From positions 1,264,353 to 1,328,352 of the forward strand of contig JAJGOT010000214.1 of NCBI GenBank assembly GCA_022457155.1: 64,000 nucleotides of DNA, given 5' to 3'. The translations under genes were made by a program, and so were the position numbers. Shown here in pieces: positions 12,247 through 25,200 of this stretch. This DNA comes from Cladopsammia gracilis (taxonomy: Eukaryota; Cnidaria; Anthozoa; Scleractinia; Dendrophylliidae). The notes beneath the pieces were generated by a model, which searched no databases, was not told where the DNA came from, and saw nothing but the letters and a program-made list of their open reading frames with translations. Every line of letters starts with the position of its first letter. Within the stretch, counting starts at the first letter, position 1.

Positions 12247-12733
12247 TAGCCCCTTTAAAAAAGGTAAAAAATATTCCTGCACAAGGACGTCGTTCATTAA
12301 AATTTATTTTTCCAACCCTATCTACTTATCACTCCAACTACAAAATGCGCCCAGTCAGTGTTATTCTTCTCAATGGTGCGGCATTTCGTAAAGGATAAAT
12401 TGACACTAGGTTTGGTAACCGATCAAATCGCCAAAATGCAAATTACCCAGATCAAGCTCGCCCACAGTAAGTTACCTCGCCCATACTATTGGATAAAACG
12501 AGTATAAAACCACAGAATCGAACTGACAGCGTTTCACCAGCCACTGCAGCTGTTTAGTTGAGCGGGAGAATCTCTCTCGTTTCTCCATGGATGCAGGGTT
12601 AACTCCTCTGTGGACGAGGTTGTCGAGTGCAAGTTCCCATATGGGCGAATTGACTAGCATTTCTAGGCTTTACAGACACGAGCGACCAGTGCGCTTATAA
12701 GATGGCCGTTGCTTTCAAAGACAACTGGCTGTA

Positions 12734-12739
12734 TTTATT
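12734..12739 (-). promoter_or_regulatory. candidate poly(A) signal for KCMF1
   Basis: The minus strand reads AATAAA 173 bases past the KCMF1 stop codon, the first canonical hexamer seen downstream. It fits a short 3' UTR, but no transcript evidence is available. Confidence 0.4.
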
Positions 12740-12911
12740 TTCCTGCCCGACCTCAATGTCCTTTCCAGGGGCCGGGCGTGAGCGTGTAACTTTCGCAACG
12801 GTCTAAAACGACGGTAACTGAACTGCAGCATTAATGTCACTGAAAAACCATTCTGTATCTACACAGAGGGTAAAATTGGATTTATCTAATAATCAACGAC
12901 TCCCGCTTGCG

Positions 12912-13224
12912 CTAGGAATCTTTGTCTTCCTCTTCTGTTTCCAGTGATATAAACTCCATATCTTGAACAGTAATGTCCTGTTCTATTACGTTACAGTCCT
13001 GTGCTTCAGCCGCCCCACTGCCGTGGATTCCGGTACTATCCTGTAAAGTTAGGCTTGCAAATTCGTCCGAAGGCTCCGTCGCCGAGGGAATTGGCCGGGA
13101 TCTTCGTCTGAACGCCGCTGATCCGAGAGTGGACAGAATAAGATCCTGTACAAACAGACTTCTGTCCACACGTTCCCGTTCGAGAGTTTCCTGGTCGGCT
13201 TCTGACAAAGAGGGTTCATTGGCC
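12912..13224 (-). CDS. KCMF1: KCMF1 last coding exon
   Basis: Acceptor CATTTTAG, then G completing the Arg codon, then ANEPSLSEADQETLERERVD, RSLFVQDLILSTL, an acidic tail and TAG at 12912-12914. The RSLFVQ-LLST block is the family's conserved C-terminal segment; the extreme C-terminus (ETEEEDKDS) differs from vertebrates. Confidence 0.93.
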
Positions 13225-16200
13225 CTAAAATGTACGATTAGTGAACATTAGGAAACAATTCGACAAAGGTGTACGAAAATGATGTTTTTCTTTGTAGGCA
13301 AAATTCAAAGAAGAGAGTTTGGTTACAAAGAAGTGATTCTTGTTACTTGGGCGTAGCGGCAAAGTATAAAAATGGAGTTTGGTAGTGCACAAATTGGCAA
13401 TATTGCGCAACTCTGGGGACGGGAATGGGCTTGTTCATTTTAACTTGTTGTTTGTCGATGCGAGGCGAACGTGACAAAGTGCGACTTGTGTTTTCTCTGT
13501 TGCATCTAACAGTTTCATATTTATGCGAAGGGAAGCTCAATAAGCCACTGCGAAAGTGTTTGACACTGTCGTGATGAATTCTACGATAACTTCAGGACGG
13601 AAACCCGCTAAAATATGTTTAAACGAACATGAAGAAGATTTAGACGAATACATAGCGCTTGTTTAACCCTTTAAGGACGGCATTTTAGTAGTGAAAAAAC
13701 CGCATTTTTAACCCAATCCTCCTTTTTGGACCAGTTTTCTACCAGTTAGCAAGAAAATGGCTAGAAATGAGTTTTGCAACAAAAAAGGCTTATTTTCCTG
13801 CTTATTGGATGTAATAAAGCTTCATTTTTGTTTTCGGTGCATGCGCATAAGCCAAAATTTGGACTTATTTTGGGGGCCACGGTTTTAGCTAAAACCGTGG
13901 CCCCCAAAATAACAACTCTCTCACGCCGTGCGTAAATATTTCGCAGCTTCGCCTGTTCCTTTTACGTAAATCCGGCCGCACCTTTGTGGTCTGTGTTTCT
14001 CGAAATAGCCGCTTTAATGGCTTAAATACAGGCATTTAGTGTTTGTTTGTAAAACTCCCTGAAGAAGTCTACGATAGTTAGACGAAACGCGTAGGAGAAT
14101 TAAACAAGTTTTGCAACTACAGTTTGCAGAGTGCTGCTCACTAGTTTAGTGTTTAAAAAATTGATTTTTTTGCGAAACTATTTAGATCTTTCTTTCTCGC
14201 TCTCTTTCTTTCCTTTTTCTTTCTTTTCAATAAAGTGCTTTGTTGCCCACTTTATCGTCTTTCTTTCCATTGGAATTGTGGCTGGCTTTCTTCCAGGAAA
14301 ATGGAAAATTTAATCTGGAATCAGTGGTATGCAAATAGCGAAATTGAAGTGAATTTTTGCCCAAAATGTGAGTAGGTTTTTTTGTGTGTAACTCTGTCAG
14401 GATTGGTCAGATTTTCCAAAATGAGGTATCTGCGGAAAGATCTATCCTTCCTAAATTCGTTGTTGACCATTTGTTTGGTTTAAACGGACTACATCGTTCC
14501 ATATGGGACGAAAATGACCCCACCCGTCGGAAAAGGGTTAATAAAAAGTGAACACTGGACAGAGAAGGAAGAAATATAAGCGTGGTAGGAATCCCAGTTA
14601 ATTTCACCTCTTTCGGTTGTTTGCCTTTCATGAATTTTTATTTCGTGAAGTTGAAGGAACAGAACAGCCAACTGAAACTTCGGGTGCAAAAATTCCCCGC
14701 CGATAGAAGATGTAAACAATGTATATGTCTTGCGATACGTTTCTTGCGAGTTTCACTTAATTTTCTTTTTTGTTTGGGATAAAGAGGAATTTGTATATTT
14801 TTTCAGCAATCAGTCTTTTGACACAGTGGACACGCTATTTTAATAATTTGCGTGCGATCTCGCACGCTAAGTGTGCTGTGTCTTCTTGTTTTCGAAGGTT
14901 AACGCGCTTCTTTGTTAGACTGCTCACACTATACCAATACTCCCTATCATCAAGCCGTGAAATAACGTGCATGCAGATTCCCAAGACATTTATTTTCCAA
15001 TATGCCTAATACAACGAGGCCCAAGTATAGAGTGTTTTCACTCACGTGGTCTGCAGCTATGCTTATTTATTTGAACAAACAAAGTGTTTGCATTAGAAAA
15101 GAGTTCAATTACCACAGGATTAGCTTGGGACACCAATATGGCCGCCGTTTTATTGTTTTGGGACACCAACATGGCCGCCGTGACGTCATGTGAAAACACT
15201 CCATACGTTCCCACAGCGTCAAATTGTTTTGGATAAATGTAAAAAATCGCCAATAAAAGAAAACCATTGAATCTGAAGCATTTGGGAAACTAATTTATAA
15301 AACTTCAAAAAGGCCATGAAACTCACGGATGAAAACGTTAACATTTTTTGTCATGGTGATTTAGCTCATTAAAACTTGAAAGCAGCCTAGCATGGTAATT
15401 GAAATAGGCGACTACCATTGTACTCTTCATGTGAAATTTTCAGTGTGTAACATGAATGACCATTGCATTAGAACGGTTTGCAAAAACAAGGTAATCACTC
15501 TCACTAATCACAACAGATACAGACAATCCAATCAGAACTCGAAACAGGCGCCAAGCGCGGGAAAACACGTGCAGGCAAGTCACGATTGGTTTCGGTTTTA
15601 CATGTGATTGGTTGTGAAGGTGGCTCGAGATTTTTAGCCAATCACAAAGTCAGCAAATCACTTTCGACACTCAATTGGCCATTTCCGAGTTGCCTTTAGC
15701 CTCTCTATCAAAGCGAGGCTAGGGGCGAAACCTTTCATATCAAAATGAGTTTCATTCACATGCAAATAAGTTTTATTTGCATGTGAATGAAAACTCATTT
15801 TCATATGAAAGGTTGTACACCTAGCCTCGCTTTGATAGAGAGGTAACTCGGAAATGGCCTATTGAAAAGCGCCTATTGAAAACCGCTCTAAGGAAACACA
15901 ATGCTCATGAAACAGTCAAAGACTGATAACAAATATTCCAATGAAAGTAATTTTCGGCGGGGGGGGGGGGGGGGGGGGGGGGGGCTCGCTGACTCGCTCG
16001 TTTTTATGTCTCACTCGATGTTATTATTCATGGCAACAATTATTTTGCCCCTTTTGCAGTCTAAGTTTTTTTACTCAGCTCTTTTCGCAGAGTAACCTAA
16101 GATTCTACCATTTGAGACTTTGGACGAAGTTCTAATGTGTTACCGTTCAAATGAAAGCTACTGAGAAGTACTTTCCAGTGATGCTGTTAGATTTGCGATA

Positions 16201-19200
16201 GTTTGAAAAGCGCAATTTTGACATTTTCAGATTTTAAGCGTTGAAAGACTAGGCGCTGTTGTACAGCTGTAGGCAGCCAAGGGATTAAGGGTGCTGTACG
16301 TTATGTACCAACCTCGCAAGAAGAAAAGACGAAGATGCTGAACTGCTGCTTTCTTGAGCACTAATTGTCGATGTAGTTGGAGCGCTACTACTAGCAGCAG
16401 CTGCAGCAGCTGCCATTTGCCGTCGTGCTGGAAGTCTTTCCAATCGCTCCCTTGTCTGTTGCACTTGCTGTCTCTCCAACTGTAACTGTTGCTGTAGCAA
16501 CTGAAGCTGTGACTGCATGGGAGGCTGGGATTGCTGCGCTGCTCGTCGGACACCCGAGAGCTGGGACAGAAGCTCTGCTATAGGATCCATGCTCTCACGA
16601 CCAGACGTGGAAGAGGACGAAGACGAGGCAAGACCACTACCCCCAGATCCCCCAAAATGCATATTTGCTGCTCGTGGCCGTGGAGGTCTGGGTCGACTTC
16701 CACTTACCGCTGGATGAAATAAACGTCTTACATGACGAGCAGCTCCGGGCTCATCGTAGTAAGTCAGTTAAAGATAGAAGATACAAAAGATTTAGAATGG
16801 AAATATTTTTTTTTCTAGCTTAAAACATACAGTGTACCTTCGGGGGTGTCTCCAGTATAACAGCGCTAGCGTCTTAAGATTACACTTAATATACCTAAAC
16901 CCAGATATCAAATTAAAGCTTATAGAGCTGGCCATCTAAATATGGAAACCATTTGGTAATAAAATGAATTGTCGAATTTTTTACGACGTCTAAATTCGAA
17001 CGTCCGAATCAGCTTTAAAACGCTATAACTCAAAGCGATTATTATATTTTGCTAATTTGATTTGTTCTCGGGTTTCTGGACACGAAGCGCTAAAAAACGT
17101 GTCGGCGATTTTCCATATTCAATTGCAGTGAAAAGTTACAGAATATTTTCGAAAAGGGGAGAAAAAAAATTGGAATGATCGCACGGAAATGCCTCTTGAC
17201 GAAAAAGTTTTCGGAATTAAGAAATTCGCCGACACGTTTTTGTTGATTATATGTTAGCCTAGCTTCTGTCCAAATTTAAGGAAAATCAAACAAATTCCCT
17301 TTGAGTTGTAGCTCTTTAAAGTGTCCCCAACAAGCGAAAAATTAACTTTGAGAAAACGGCGCTTAAAAAAACATATCGCTTAATAAACAAACTCCGCCCA
17401 CAAAAGTTACACCGTCATTTCTCCGCCAATTTTCACTATTTTTCGATAATTTTTTTTTGGATGAAAGTTCATTCTGTAAACTTTATTTTAACGCCAAAAA
17501 AAAATTTTCAATAAATTTTCGATCTGAAGGTACACTGTAACCTTAACATATTTCCTTTCAGTCCTTTATTGAACATCTCGCAAGATTGGTCGGTCTCTTG
17601 GATATTTTACCTGAAGCACAATACATCAGCTTAGATGATGTACTAAAACAGGGTCTACAATGCATTATTGCACAATTTCAAGAAATCATGGTCTTTTCAC
17701 CTCAAATCAGGTCTTTTAGAATGATATAAATGATGTAACAGGAAAAAAGTATTTCAAAACAAAAACAAAGAGACTTTTGGACTCAGACGTAAAGTGCCAG
17801 CTCGCACATTGTAAAAATATTCGGAGATTTTATTTACAGTGTGCAGCACCACATATAGGCCTTGGCAAAATTTATAAGATAAGGAGACCAGCATAGACTC
17901 GTACACTGTAACTTGATTAAAAAATAGAAGCAAATCCAGAATACCAACAAAATAATGCTTCATGTAGGTACATAACACTTGTTCACAGATGCCCTGTTAT
18001 GCTCCTTGCCTTTAAATTTCTGTAAGTTAACCCACAGGAAAATGACTGTATACAGAATAATGAAAAGGATATTAGAATATCTCTACTGGGTGCCCTGTGC
18101 TCTAACGTCAAATGAGCAGCAAAGTCATCTGTTACATGATTAGGGTCTCCACCTGGTAAGGCTGCGCACACTGGACAAACCTGCAGCAAATACAATAAAC
18201 ACACTTCAAAATCAATGTCACCAAAATAGAGACTCAGTTGGATGATGATGAAGAGTTCCCAGGGAAGAGAAGGCGGAGGGGAAGGGGAGGGGGAGGGGAG
18301 GGGGGAGACGGGGGGACACATGACCACCTAACATGCACATCATATTCAGCAAAACGTTCACTAAGGTACATGTATGGCCAATGGAGTGCAAGAAAAATAA
18401 CATGCCATAAGGCACAGACAAGGGTAAATATTTACATTGCATCTCCTCTCTGCAGGCGATTTTTGCATGTGCTTATTCACTTGACCATACTTACATGTAA
18501 GAGAAACAGTGGTATACTCATGTGGATAATTTTATTACATTACATTACAAATTAATTAATTTATGATAAATTAAAAACAAAATTAATGACTGAAAGTGCA
18601 GCTTATACAGGTGCATGAGTGTTTACAGAACACAAGGACCTTTTTATAGGAAGACTCTCAAATTTTGTGCAGGATGCTCTCCAGAGACTCTCCCCTTAAC
18701 AACTGACAGTTACATGTACATGTGCACTGGTGCAGTGGCACTCTTTTAACCCTTTAACTGACCCAAGAGTGAAAAATAGCAAAATTCAAGAAAAATATCC
18801 CAAATTTCGTTTTGTAACATATTAAAAAACAAATAATACCAAGCAAAAGAAAAGTACTGCCAAAGAGGTTTCATTTGAATGGTGACACCATAGGATTTCA
18901 TCCACAGACTCAATAGTTAGAACTACATGAAGGGGACATTGAGGGGCTCTGAACACCGCAAAAAAATTACCGAACACCGCATCACCGCAAGAAAAGTCGA
19001 CGAAACACCGTCACCGCAATATATATTTTTGTCAAGTTACCTACAAATGAAAAAGGCTTAGGATTGGCGACCAGCAGCGTATTGAAGATTAACTAGACAG
19101 TATTGGACTGCTTTTTGTTACAAATTAAACATAATGGTACATGCTTTTCATAAATAAGTACGGAATAAATAACATATAGAGGCTAAATTTAGGGTCAAAC

Positions 19201-22200
19201 AGGAAATGGCAACACCGCAGATTATTTCGTTCCACCGAACACCGCAGACTTTAAAACGCAAACATCTCGCACCATAGGGTGCAAGCTGGAGATTTTATTC
19301 ACCACAACACCGCATAAAAAAATGAGCAACAACGCAACACCGCAAATCCCCAATGTCCCCCTCCTACATGTACATAACTGTCTCCATAACTGACTCTGGG
19401 AGTGATAGGGTTAACACTAAAACTCACCACTTCAATGGAAGCATCACTGTGTTCTGATGCCACGTGTTCCTGCAGTGCTGATTCTGTGAAACCCATTTTT
19501 CCACAATAAGGACAAGTAAAGGACTGAGGCTGGTCTGCTGTGAATGCTTCACCTCCATAATAAAGTTCTGTTAATCAAGACAATACTTATAAATTACAAA
19601 CTTCTAAAGGTGGTGCAAGTTCTCTTCAAAGGATTTCTTGCACTTGCACTTTCTATTTTCCTTGTTTGTTTCTATGTTTGTTTCTTTCTTTCTTTCAATT
19701 TAATAGGAAAGAACAAAACAAAAAGTGTACATGTATAAATATATATGAATAACGAATAAAAACCATTTGATGGGGTTGTCATCAAGCTTTGAGGTTATTG
19801 GCTACATTAGGAAAATCAAACTTAAGGCTCCTATGAGCCAACTCGTTAATGTGAAACGTTCCGACCTTCCTCTCTCCTGGACGTTTTTGCTTCAACAAAC
19901 CACCACCCCACCCCACCCCCTCCATCCAACTCCCCAACATCCCCTCCCTCCAGTCCATCCCCATGGGTATGGATGGTGGCCATGAACAGGGATGTAGTTA
20001 CACTGTAAGATATCCAACAGGTGAAATTTTGTTCATCACAGGCAGAAAATGTGGGTAAAAAAAAAAGAGAAAAAGTTAAGCAGACACCGTTTTCCAGGCA
20101 GAAAAAAAATCAAGAAAACTCGGTCTTCAGGACCCGTTTGTTCGAAAGCCGGTTAACACTAACCCAGGATTGAATTTCTCTTGTTAAAAGTATTTTTCAA
20201 AAGCTACAATGTAATTATAAGTCACATGCGAAGACAAGTCAGAGGCAAAACTAAAGGGCAAAAATACTTTGGAAAAATCTCCATTGATTAATAATTTAAC
20301 TGGAATCAAAATTGATGCTAACCCAGAACTAGTGGTTTTTTTTTTCTGCCTTCCACCTATTATTTACATGCTTGATTACATATCGCAGGTTCAATTTTCA
20401 ATGACCCTCCCCCTCCTAGGCATTTTCCTCCACTGACCCCCACCCCTTGTGTCTAACTCACCACCCTCCAACCTCATTCAATGGGTAAGACAGGTGACCA
20501 TTACATATCACTGGCTCAATGTTAATAGCTGACTGACCAAACAAAACTTTGTTCCACAGCTATAACTTATTCACCAGTTAACCCTATTTTGCCTGGGCTT
20601 TTTTGAGTTCCTGATTCTGGGGTGGGGGGGGGGGGGGGGCAATGAAACCTAGAGGGTACATATGATGTAGTTACACATATTAGGTAATTAGTTATATGGC
20701 CACCATCTTGGATCCGCCATCTTGGATTTCTGAAATTTTTCAAAACCTTTTAAACACTGTCCAAACTGACTCAAAATAATTTTATTAATCAAAACCAATA
20801 AATAAATGCTAAACGACGTAAAAATTTAAAAGTTATACCAATAAACATTGTTTTTCTTAATTATTTTTCTTAAAATATGCAAATTTCGAAAAAAACATGG
20901 CTGTCAAAATCTTGTTGCCATGGAAACATCAAGTTACATGATTAATAAAATGTCATATGAATTTGTTGCCAGAAAAAGTTTAGGAAAACTCACAAAGTTT
21001 GATGGCATTTGAATACATATTAAAGGAGTTATGAATGTTGAAAGTCAATGCCCCCCCCCCCCCCCCAACCCCCACCCCCCGCCACGGCAAAATAGGGTTA
21101 AAAAGGTGATCATTATCTCAAAGTATGTGTAGCTTCCCATGGTTGTTGTCTTTTAGTCATTTTCAAACTTTGAGTTGCTGGACATCTTCACTACAGTTGC
21201 TGACCATAGTTAGCCGCCTGCCAGCTACTAATGACAACCCTGTCTGAATACAGTAGTTTGTAGTTTGCAAAAGACCCAAGGCTCCGTACAGGGCAAATCA
21301 GCAGTAAGCAACTAATACAGTTAAAACAGCTCAGGCTTTTCTACTTAGAGTGAATTAATGAATTCATTACAGCAAATTTGATTTCATTTCTCAGTTCAGT
21401 AATGCACTCTTCAGAACAAGCCTAGATCCAAAGCTTAGATTTTGATTGGGCTGATGTGCGGTTTCACATGCTCGGCGGGCAAGAGATTTTGACAGGTTTC
21501 CCAGCATTTGCATACATCACCCAATGTTCCTCACATGTTTCTTTCTTCTTCTTGTTTCTTTTTGCCAATGAGCATTGGGACATTGATTATGTAAAAAAAC
21601 AAGGCAGCTGTCAAATTCACACATGTCAAGTGTGTATTTACAGATGAACAGTAGCAGTGCATTAAAGTGATTCCATCAAAAAGAAGTTATAATGAAATTT
21701 TAACATTGCAGTTATTTATCACATTTAGTACATCAAAAAAATAATAAAAATTAAATGTACAGTATAATAAAAAAGAGGGTCGTGTCACCATGCCTGTTTT
21801 CGCATTATCAGGCTGTAGGACTTACGCAACTAATTTGCTAGCTTGTGACAACAATATTGAAATTTCTAGCCTTGAGTGAGAGGCAACCATTATTTCCAGA
21901 AAATTATTAATAGCAATGAAATGTAGTATTATTCTTATAATAGGAGAACAATGTGGCGAAACCCCTTAAAGTTACCGAAAAAGAGAAACTAATGAAATAC
22001 ATGTAATAGCCAAAGGGCAATTTCAGCATCTGCATGCTCGGCCAATGAAATGCCTAAAACTAGATTTTAAAAGTGATTCCATAAGAATATTTCAAAATCA
22101 AACAATGAAAAAGTCTTCAAATTTGGATAATGGAGAGTAGTATTTTATTCAAATACATGGTCAAAATACATGTGACTGTACCACTTATTTACTTGAAAAA

Positions 22201-25200
22201 ATGAATCCTCAAAGAAAACCCACTTGGTTTAGAGTGCACGCCCACTTGTGCACGCACAAATGACACAAGATATTGTGCGCAGTAGTGATGCGCAATGCAA
22301 TACTAGGGAATCACCTTAATCCAATCAAAATTAATTTTGATTCTTGAATCAAGGCTTATTTTGAAGTTTTTATTTGTAGATTTGAATTATTCATTTGAAT
22401 TCATTGATTCACTCTAGGCAGGAATGCTTGACAGAATTTGACACATGTAAGGAAAGTAATGGGATATACATGTAGTAAATAATGACAATGGAAAATATTA
22501 CAAATAACAAATTTAACAAGGACCCTCGCTATGGCATTTAAGTTTCTCCACTGCTTTGTCACACAATTGCTGCTTCACTAACTCAATCAAACCTGACTGA
22601 CATTGCTAGTAAGAAGGAGCAAAAGAAGTAGTCTAGATACATGTACATGTAATCATGCCTTTGACAATTAAATATTGCATAGGATATTACACCCTTTCAT
22701 GCAAATAAGCCTTGAACTGATGCGTGAATTTGACTTTAATGAATGATGATGATGATGATAATGATAATGATGATGATGACGATGACTAACTACTGAAACC
22801 CTTACCAAAGTCAGTTCTGGTGAGAATACACTGCATGGGATGATCGGCTGTGTGTCTTGTTGTTGTGGCTCCATTCTCATAACAGGTTGCACACAGATCA
22901 TAGTCGTAACATATTAAACATTTGAAGCGTTTACCGCGGAAATTTCCTTTACTACACGAATCACAACTGACACCTGTTGAAAGCAAAAGAAGAAGACTGT
23001 GAATGTTTATGCCATCCAATACAAATACATGTATCATTAGAACTGCACAAAATTCCCCTTGCAAGATGATAGAATGGGAAAAAATGTCTGTGTTTCTTGG
23101 TGATGTGTTGTGTTAAAAAAAAATAACTTGCCTTTTTATCTTGCAAGATTTTGCTGTAGACAATTGCATTTACTTTTAAAATCATTTATAATATTATGAT
23201 ACCATAAAGTTCCGAAAGTAGCGATAAAATTTCACAGGTGTTAGCAAATCCCGAAAGTAGCGACCCCCGAAAATAACGACCCTCTGAAAGTAACGACCTC
23301 AAAAGTACATGTAATTTCTCTTTTTCGCAAGAAATAACGGAAATGATGTATAACATAACAAGCTTTATTATATACATACTGAGATTTACACACCAGAAAA
23401 CTATGAGATAAAAATCGTCCCTTCACGTATGACAAGCCATCCTATTGGTCATACGATTTTCCTCACTAGTGAAGAATATCGTATGACCAATCAGAATCGT
23501 GATACAACATTTTTCACTAGTGACAAAAATCGTACACGGGAATTCCCGCCATTCAGTGTGCCTTTGCCCTCCTTGAAGGCCTCGAAGAAATTCATTCATG
23601 GCGACAAAAGGGTTTAAAGTTCCATCACTTCAATGAAAAAATGCGGATTTCTGCGGACCTAAAGAAAAGAACTTTAACAGATTTTGCTGAAAGGGAAAAT
23701 ATACGTTTAACAGGAGAAAGAATAAGGCTAAAAGAAGTGAAAGAAAGCAATTAAATCGCCAAACGTGCAAGCAAGTTTGAACTCTCGCCATTTGTTGTTG
23801 TTATCAAAGAGGCAAAAACTTCAAAACACAGGTATGCAAACTTGCTTAATTTGTTTTTGTCGTAAAGTGTCTCATTATTTATAGTCTTGTTATAGTTGGA
23901 AAAAAATATTGTCGTAGTTTTTTTGTTAGATGTGTGAATTCGGTGAATTTTTCCACTTGAAAGTTGAGTCTGACAATAAACCAAGAACCCTTCTACTAAA
24001 GTGTTGATAATTTAATCATTTCGTCTTGTTTTTCTGTTGTGTAAATCTCAGTATGCATATGATAAACAAATTACTTCACGGTTAACAAATTACTTAACAA
24101 ATTACTTCACGGTTAAACCAATCAGAATCCGTCTACTGAGCACATGTCTGGATTTTAGGGGGGACTAGAGAGAACCGGTTTGTCACTCGGAGAAGACTCA
24201 GATTTCAAACAAATATGGCTCCTTCTGTACTCTACACTTCAATTTTTCAGATGTTCATTTGAATGTCCATTTACTTTGTAAGAAACATTTCATGGACTGT
24301 TTGTTCTTCGACATGTGCTAAAATTTGTTTGCGTTGATGACACGGCTTCCTCGATGCGATAATTTAACGTACATGTATTTTGCTCTTGAGACTAAACTAA
24401 TTGACATTTGAATAAAACGTCCAACTGGGAGAATTCGTTGTCCTTTTTCCCGTGTAAAGGCAAATTGCGATTAAACTTGTTCAAATGTTTCTTTGTGAAG
24501 CCAATATCACGGTAAAGACACGCTATTAACTGAAATTATTAAGTTAGATGGCGCTTTCTAAAATAAAGTTTGCTTTCAAGATTTTTTGATTCGTGAAAAC
24601 ATTATGCGAATCATCTTTACGGATAAGAATGGCATTCTATATACACAGGAAAAGTCGGAAATTTTAGAAAACACTAGATATAAATAAAGCAGGTTGCTGA
24701 ATTTAAATATTATTTTGTGATGAATTCGCCCGCGCTGCAGTTAGGATAAATAAATCGCCAAGCCTTCCGGAAGCAGAAAATCACTGAATTCTGATAAGCG
24801 TTTAACTCTTTTATTCAAGGGAAAGACATTTTCATTCAAGGAAATATGAGTTTCATTAAAACGTTTTGACCTTTAGAACAAATATTTTGGATTCACGATC
24901 ATAAATCAAATAGGCCACTTCCGAGTTACCTTTAGCCTCTCTATCAAAGCGAGGTTAGGTGCGAAACATGCAAATAAAACTTATTTGCATGTGAATGAAA
25001 ACTCATTTTCATATGAAAGGTTTCGCACCTAGCCTCGCTTTGATAGAGATGCTAAAGGTAACTCGGAAATGGCCTATTACATTTCACACGAAATTTGCAT
25101 ATATGAAATCAAACGGGTGGGGGGGGGGGGGGTCATGATGCGTCACACAATATTTATTTTTATTAAAATGTTTCACAGTTTTGACATTATAAAAGCAGAA

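Larger units (their letters stand above)
13667..14537. mobile_element. piggyBac-like TTAA element in KCMF1 intron 5
   Basis: TTAA at 13663-13666 and 14538-14541 flank ends CCCTTTAAGGACGG and revcomp CCCTTTTCCGACGG. TTAA target sites and CCC-starting ends are piggyBac features. No transposase ORF is present. It carries a 44-base palindrome and a hammerhead-like motif, suggesting nesting. Confidence 0.6.

Noticed and set aside
18066..18090. Conventional GT donor A/GTAGAG for KCMF1 exon 4
   Set aside because: Gives phase 1 with no matching acceptor and deletes the conserved RD-LDE residues; the AT-AC solution keeps them.
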